Positions 57,801 through 64,000 of a stretch of 64,000 bases of DNA are shown here, in pieces. The stretch lies in assembly GCA_918797485.1 (NCBI GenBank), contig CAKKNE010000006.1, forward strand, positions 124,001-188,000, written 5' to 3'. This DNA comes from Pelagomonas calceolata (lineage: Eukaryota; Sar; Pelagophyceae; Pelagomonadales; Pelagomonadaceae). The stretch's first letter is position 1. Each line of letters opens with the position of its first letter. Made by a program: the position numbers and the translations under genes. Under the pieces are notes generated by a model. The model was not told where the DNA came from and searched no databases. It worked only from the letters and a program-made list of their open reading frames with translations.

Positions 57801-60800
57801 CGGTTCCCATCAAAAGCACTTGGAACCATTAGGTGCGGCCGACGAGGTCCAGTGGGTCTTGTTTGCCGAAGCGTGGAATGATGTCATATCTGCCATGAGG
57901 AATAGTGATGTGATCAACGACTACGAGCGGGAGGTGCTAGCTTTCGATCGGTTCCCTGGTTTTTCGAAGCCGGTCTACTTGCCTATCTTCGTGACGGCCG
58001 GTGCCTTGGAACGAGCCTCAGCCGCGGCGAATGATGCGGCGGCGGCGTATCGACCTTTACAAAGATTAGCCGAGGACTACAAGGGCATCGACGAGACGCG
58101 GTCGAAAACTCATTTACAAGCTGCTAGAAGTGTGGACGACGACCTCGCGAACGCGTTGAGAGCGGATGTTGTTGCTACGGAGGCAGTGGACGAAGTGAAG
58201 GAACTGGCGACGGTGTTGCTCCTGAAGTTGTTGGGTCCGATCCACAAGGACGACGTCGTCGCCATCATAAGCATAGTGGAGAAGTGGGCCCGGGGCCCGG
58301 AGGCGTTACTGCAGAATGTTTACCTCGAGGATCTCACGTCTAAAGTCCTGAAGCCTCTGGCGGACCTCGCGGGGTTGCTGGCGTCGAAATTGCATAAGCG
58401 CTCAGTTTCTGACGCGTCACCACTGGACGCCTACGCCAATCTTGAGAGTGGACAACCTAGTGAGGACGCCTCCGACGCTGATGGTGAAAGTCTGTCGTCG
58501 ATGCCTCGCTCGCAGTCCACTTCCGGCCTAGCTGCTCTCGGTACGTCGACGCCATCCATGAAAACACAACGGAACAAGTACTCTCTGTCGTCATCAAAGT
58601 ACGTCGCGTCTTCTCAGAAAGAAGTCCGGGATCCCCTGCGCGATGCGTTGAGGGATAAACTGCGATCTGCCTTGACGGGCGCCATGGCCTGCGTCGTCAA
58701 GTCCAACGTGAAGGGCAGCTACGCGAAGGAGGTCAAGGATCGGCTGACTTTCGTCTTAGCAAACGAGCGGGGCTTCTTCTGGGACGGCCGTTACGCGTCG
58801 GCGTGTGCCGACTCCTTAGCCTTAGATGCGAAACTACTTAAGCGGTTAGCCGTGAAATTGAAAGGGTTGTTAACTACTCCCCAAAGAAAGACGGAACCTC
58901 GAGGGCAAGAAGCGACGCGAAGGCTGACCTTCTTCGTGAACTCTTTACTGATGGACCTGCCGCCGCCCCCACCGTTGGATGCCGCCGTTTCTCTCACGAC
59001 TTTGACGCCGTTCTACTCCGAAGACGTCATCCTGTCGGAGGCTGACCTGAGGAAGAAGAACAGCGATGGAGTTACGACTCTCTTATACTTACAAACTTTA
59101 TATAAAGCTGATTGGCGCGCCTTCTTGGAAAGGAGAGGGATTGACGACCACGCCGCGAGAGATGCTGTATTTAGCGCAAAGCATGCGACAGAGACGCGCC
59201 TGTGGGCCTCGTTCCGCGCGCAGACGTTGGCACGGACGGTCGAGGGCATCATGCAGAACGAAGCCGCTCTACGGTTGTTAGCTCGTTTAGAGAGAGTCAA
59301 TGATGCTAGAAGAAGTAGAAGAAGGGCAGGGGCCCCGAAGACGTCGCGATTATATGCCGCGGCCTGCGATGAAAGCCCGACGCACCCCCAAATTTCGTTA
59401 GATGACCTCCTCAAGCTCAAGTTCGGGTACGTCGTCACGTGCCAGATCTATGGCAGGCAGTCGGCCCAGCAGGACCCGAAGGCAAAGGACATCGAGATGT
59501 TGCTGAAGCGGTTTCCGTTACTTAGAGTTGCGTACATCGACGAGCAGCGCGTGAATCGTTCAGGCGCCTCGGCGTTCTACTCTTGTCTGGTCAAGCATGA
59601 TGCGACAACAGACGGTCCCGCCGAAGTCTACCGCGTGCGACTCCCGGGCAACGCGATCGTCGGTGAGGGCAAGCCTGAAAATCAAAATCATGCCGTCGTG
59701 TTTACCAGAGGGGAAACTTTACAGACGATCGACATGAACCAGGACGGCTTCTTCGAGGAGGCCTTGAAGACTCGTAATTTAGTGCAGGAGTTCCGGGGGC
59801 CGCGGGCACCGGGCGCGCCGCCTGTGGTCATCGTCGGCTTCCGGGAGCACATCTTTACTGGTTCAGTATCATCTTTGGCGAACTACATGGCTTTACAAGA
59901 ATTATCATTCGTGACGCTAGGCCAGCGGGTCTTGGCGGACCCGTTACACATGCGGCTGCACTACGGGCATCCGGACATTTTTGACAAACTGTGGTTCACG
60001 ACGCGAGGTGGTGTCAGTAAAGCGTCGCGAGGCATCAACCTGTCCGAGGACATCTTCGCGGGCTACACGGCGGTGATACGAGGAGGCGGCGTGACGATGC
60101 GGGAGTACGCCCAAGTAGGCAAGGGCCGCGACGTCGGGATGCAACAGATCTACAAATTCGAGGCGAAGCTATCTCAGGGCAACGCCGAGCAGTGCCTCGC
60201 GCGGGATGTATCTAGGGTGGCCGCTCGGTTGGACTTTCCGCGGCTGCTGTCGTATTACTTCGGGGGGATTGGCCATTACATCAACTCGGCGCTGACCGTG
60301 GCTACCATACAAGTTGCTACTTATCTATCTTTACTATTAGCTGTGTATGGCGCCGAAAGTATCGGCCATCGATTAGTAGTGCCGTTGGGGACTTTACAAG
60401 TGGTGTTGGCTGGCTTGGGGTTGCTGAACACGTTACCTTTGTTAGCTACCTTAGCGGTCGAGCGAGGTTTGTTGGCGGCAACGAGGGACGTGGCCCAGGT
60501 CTTCGCGTCGGGCGGCCCGTTGTATTTTGTGTTTCACATCCAGACGCGGGCCCACTACTTCATGCAGACTCTATTAGCTGGAGGTGCCACGTACCGCGCG
60601 ACGGGCCGAGGCTTCGTCACAACACATAACAGTTTCGACGAGCAGTACCGCTTCTTCGCGGCCTCGCACTTGTATCTTGGCGTGGAACTAGCGGCGGCGT
60701 TAGGGCTGATGGGCGCCCACACGCAGGCCGGCCAGTACCTGGGCCGGACCTGGTCTTTATGGCTCGCCTGCGGGGCCTTTTTGTTAGCACCCTTCTGGTT

Positions 60801-61839
60801 CAATCCCTTAGGGTTCTCGTGGCCCCACGTCGCCGACGACTTTGTCGCGTGGCGGCGCTGGATATCCTACGGGACACGGGGCGGTTCGGCAACGGACTCG
60901 TGGGACGTCTGGCACAAGGAGGAGACGGCGCCGTTACGTCGATTATCTAATAGGTCGAAGTGCGTCGTGTCGCTGAAGGCGGTGCTCTACGTGGTCCTTG
61001 CGAAAGGACTGTTTGACTTCTCGGGCAAGGCGGCGACGCGGCGGTTGATCGCCTTCTCCTACGCGTTGTTGGTTCTGGCGTCGCTGCAGGTCTGCGCCTA
61101 CGTCGTGGACCGCGTGGCGCATCGCCTCCATTATGCGTGCCACCGCCTCGTGCAGATGGTCTTGGGCATCTGTTCGGTGGGTGTCGCTCTGTATGAGGTC
61201 TGCGCCCACCCGGCCTCGCTCAAATTCGCCATCTCGATGTACTACCTCGCGGCGGCCGTTTGTGTGCTGGGAACGCTCTGGGGCGGCGAGGGCCCCGCCG
61301 TCTACGGTGGTAGAAGACATTCGTCTTTTGCCGCGATCGTACCATCACTCACGCGACACTTGGCGCGGCTCCACGATTTGGTCGTGGGCTACGTGTATTT
61401 CGCGGTCTTCGCGCCGCTCTCCGCCATCAGAGTCGTGGACGTCGTGCAGACGTGGCTCCTGTTCCACAACGCGCTGTCGGAGGGCGTGGTCGTCGACGAC
61501 ATTTTGAAGCAAGCTAGGCAGTCCCAGGAGACGTCGTCGTCGAACGGCCAGAGCGAGGAGATCGCCCAGCTCCGACGCCAGGTCGAGCTCCAGCAGCGGG
61601 CGCTGGGCGCGCTGCTCGAGGGCCGGGGCGACGCGTCGGCCTACTACCAGGCCGCGGTGTCGCCGCCGCCACCGCGGTCCGACTCGGACAGCGCCGTCGA
61701 CGGCGGCCGGCGGCCGAGCGCGCCGGCGTCGCTCTCGCCGCCGGCGGACGCGGCGGCCTTCTCGTTCAGCTCGCCGGCCGAGATGCCGCCGCGGGACGCG
61801 ATGTCGGACCCGGCGCCGGCGAGCGGCGGGCTGGCCTGA
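54801..61839 (+). CDS. 1,3-beta-glucan (callose) synthase, GT48, with extra N-terminal membrane domain
   Basis: Exons 54801-55700 and 55891-61839 (intron 190 bp, GTGCGT...AACGCAG, phase 0); about 2282 aa. The junction recreates the family block N-F-F-G-L-Q-D-D-N-V-R-S-Q | A-E-H-A-L-M-L-F-A-N, then L-W-L-C-V-W-G-E-C-A-N-L-R-H-L-P-E-C. The GT48 core has G-E-G-K-P-E-N-Q-N-H-A, T-R-G-E-T-L-Q-T-I-D-M-N-Q-D, F-R-E-H-I-F-T-G-S-V-S-S-L-A, D-P-L-H-M-R-L-H-Y-G-H-P-D and S-E-D-I-F-A-G-Y. Membrane helices flank the core (about 6 before, 8 or more after). It makes linear beta-1,3-glucan from UDP-glucose at the plasma membrane. The first ~230 residues form an additional block of about six hydrophobic helices not typical of plant or fungal enzymes. 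The C-terminus has a short coiled coil (E-I-A-Q-L-R-R-Q-V-E-L-Q-Q) and Pro-rich tail. Confidence 0.93.
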
Positions 61840-62130
61840 GGCGTCCTCCCCCCCCATCTCTTGAACGCGCGCGGGGGCATAACATAAACTGAATCGAGGC
61901 TTCGCTAGTTCCTTGGAGCTTTCTTGAGTAAGCCCGCACGCGGGTGGCACAGCGCCGCGCGCGGGGGTGTGCTTATGCACAGCGCCCTTCGCTGCGCTTG
62001 CGCGATGCGGTCGGCAGCCCTGCAGCTCGCCACGAGTGGATCCTCGATCACAGGGAGCCGCCTGTTAGAGCATAACAGCCGCACCCAACACGGGTAGACT
62101 TTATGCCTTGCATAGATGGATGTTGTGAGC
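61840..62130. other. Spacer between glucan synthase gene and satellite
   Basis: About 290 bp; nothing recognised apart from CGCGCGCGGGGG-type low complexity. Confidence 0.5.
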
Positions 62131-63955
62131 ACAGTAACGAGGTGCTCTGCGCAGACTTGGAGCCGCAGCCCTTCCATCACGGCCGAACGAGCGCCGCCCA
62201 GAGTACAGCGAAATCGCTGTGCTTTTCACAGCCACATCGCTGTGTCCGGCACAGTGACGCGGCCGTGGTCGGCGCAGAGACGAGAGCACTCTTGAGCCGC
62301 ATCTGGAGCCACGCAGCCCTATCACGGCATCACGGCGAACGAGCGCCGCCCAGAGTACAGCGAAATCGCTGTGCTTTTCACAGCCACATCGCTGTGTCCG
62401 GCACAGTGACGCGGCCGTGGTCGGCGCAGAGACGAGAGCACTCTTGAGCCGCATCTGGAGCCACGCAGCCCTATCACGGCATCACGGCGAACGAGCGCCG
62501 CCCAGAGTACAGCGAAATCGCTGTGCTTTTCACAGCCACATCGCTGTGTCCGGCACAGTGACGCGGCCGTGGTCGGCGCAGAGACGGCGAGCGCTTGAGC
62601 CGCATCTGGAGCCACGCAGCCCTATCACGGCATCACGGCGAACGAGCGCCGCCCAGAGTACAGCGAAATCGCTGTGCTTTTCACAGCCACATCGCTGTGT
62701 CCGGCACAGTGACGCGGCCGTGGTCGGCGCAGAGACGAGCGCACTCTTGAGCCGCATCTGGAGCCACGCAGCCCTATCACGGCATCACGGCGAACGAGCG
62801 CCGCCCAGAGTACAGCGAAATCGCTGTGCTTTTCACAGCCACATCGCTGTGTCCGGCACAGTGACGCGGCCGTGGTCGGCGCAGAGACGAGAGCACTCTT
62901 GAGCCGCATCTGGAGCCACGCAGCCCTATCACGGCATCACGGCGAACGAGCGCCGCCCAGAGTACAGCGAAATCGCTGTGCTTTTCACAGCCACATCGCT
63001 GTGTCCGGCACAGTGACGCGGCCGTGGTCGGCGCAGAGGCGAGCACCCTTGAGCCGCATCTGGAGCCACGCAGCCCTATCACGGCATCACGGCGAACGAG
63101 CGCCGCCCAGAGTACAGCGAAATCGCTGTGCTTTTCACAGCCACATCGCTGTGTCCGGCACAGTGACGCGGCCGTGGTCGGCGCAGAGGCGACGGCGTCA
63201 CCTTGAGCCGCATCTGGAGCCACGCCCTATCACGGCATCACGGCGAACGAGCGCCGCCCAGAGTACAGCGAAATCGCTGTGCTTTTCACAGCCACATCGC
63301 TGTGTCCGGCACAGTGACGCGGCCGTGGTCGGCGCAGAGGCGAGCGCCTTGAGCCGCATCTGGAGCCACGCAGCCCTATCACGGCATCACGGCGAACGAG
63401 CGCCGCCCAGAGTACAGCGAAATCGCTGTGCTTTTCACAGCCACATCGCTGTGTCCGGCACAGTGACGCGGCCGTGGTCGGCGCAGAGACGAGAGCACTC
63501 TTGAGCCGCATCTGGAGCCACGCAGCCCTATCACGGCATCACGGCGAACGAGCGCCGCCCAGAGTACAGCGAAATCGCTGTGCTTTTCACAGCCCATCGC
63601 TGTGTCCGGCACAGTGACGCGGCCGTGGTCGGGCGCAGAGGCGAGCACCTTGAGCCGCATCTGGAGCCACGCGCCCTATCACGGCATCACGGCGAACGAG
63701 CGCCGCCCAGAGTACAGCGAAATCGCTGTGCTTTTCACAGCCACATCGCTGTGTCCGGCACAGTGACGCGGCCGTGGTCGGCGCAGAGACGAGAGCACTC
63801 TTGAGCCGCATCTGGAGCCACGCAGCCCTATCACGGCATCACGGCGAACGAGCGCCGCCCAGAGTACAGCGAAATCGCTGTGCTTTTCACAGCCACATCG
63901 CTGTGTCCGGCACAGTGACGCGGCCGTGGTCGGCGCAGAGACGAGAGCACTCTTG
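62131..63955. repeat. 152-bp tandem satellite, about 12 units
   Basis: The landmark ACAGCGAAATCGCTGTGC occurs 12 times, mostly 150-153 bp apart. Each unit holds a perfect short palindrome CAGCGA-AA-TCGCTG followed by CACAGC...GCTGTG inverted pairs. Units are nearly identical in the core; most variation (short insertions or deletions such as CGAGAGCACTC / CGGCGAGCGC / CGAGCACC) lies at the unit junction just before TTGAGCCGCATCTGGAGCC. The first unit (from about 62131) is more diverged. Open frames that run through both strands are artefacts of the unit length. Unrelated sequence resumes at about 63955. Confidence 0.95.
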
Positions 63956-64000
63956 CACCCGCAGCAGCTCCAGTACCAAGTTGAGTAATTCTCATAGTGG

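Noticed and set aside
62131-63955. CRISPR-like array, or coding repeats on either strand
   Set aside because: Repeats of about 152 bp without unique spacers, in a eukaryotic context; the open frames just follow the unit length and change frame between units.

Overview
This is a compact nuclear window from a GC-rich unicellular eukaryote, most likely a stramenopile microalga and probably a pelagophyte such as Aureococcus. The reasons are: (i) gene-dense DNA with mostly single-exon genes on both strands; (ii) an ALB3 thylakoid insertase whose leader ends in an A-F-V-S-P signal/transit junction of the kind used by secondary red plastids; (iii) an organellar gyrase A and a GT48 beta-1,3-glucan synthase; (iv) introns that are DNA-transposon-like 'introners' with CTGTGTGGAAATC / GATTTCCACACAG inverted repeats and 8-bp target duplications, a type known from Aureococcus. 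The species is inferred, not proven.

Layout. 1-5.2 kb: a two-TM ribonuclease-kappa-like protein, a spliced mitochondrial single-TM protein, an EFHB-like axonemal protein and an unrecognised Cys-rich protein. 6.7-10.1 kb: a five-exon unknown gene whose four introns all look like introners. 11.2-14.6 kb: a myosin-motor remnant and Ctf4/WDHD1. 15.3-24.9 kb: organellar triosephosphate isomerase (two introners), a WW/coiled-coil protein, a HECT ligase, a Tudor-like/GNAT/RING protein and a LETM1-like protein. 25.1-35.9 kb: a type I membrane protein, a PPP phosphatase with EF-hand-like N-terminus, Cpn10, an RS protein, an OYE-family oxidoreductase, an endonuclease V homologue that has lost its active site, and gyrase A.

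36.4-39.0 kb holds the most striking gene: one uninterrupted reading frame that fuses a NADAR (YbiA-like) domain, a caspase-like CHAT protease domain, a nicotinamide riboside kinase and an NMN adenylyltransferase. Two consecutive NAD+-making activities therefore sit with an ADP-ribose-type glycosidase fold and a putative protease. It is divergently transcribed from CSN5 (one introner). 40.6-46.6 kb: a GT34-like glycosyltransferase, a protein with a possible dynein-stalk-like segment, a low-complexity protein and ALB3. 46.9-48.3 kb is a gene-free, lower-GC stretch. 48.4-54.1 kb: a SAP-domain protein, a WW/alpha-beta-hydrolase-fold protein without nucleophile, a Thr/Pro-rich secreted trypsin-like protein that stops early, and proteasome RPT3. 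54.8-61.8 kb: a two-exon callose-synthase-type gene (about 2282 aa). From 62.1 kb to near the end lies a 152-bp tandem satellite.

Two signals run across the window. Introners are inserted so that the 5' splice site comes from the target duplication and the 3' AG from the element. A ~24-bp near-palindrome (GCTAGTGTCTTACAGGCCGCTAGC and variants) recurs in at least 14 gene spacers; the six copies lying just downstream of recognisable genes all face the same way relative to the gene. No tRNA, rRNA or CRISPR was recognised.
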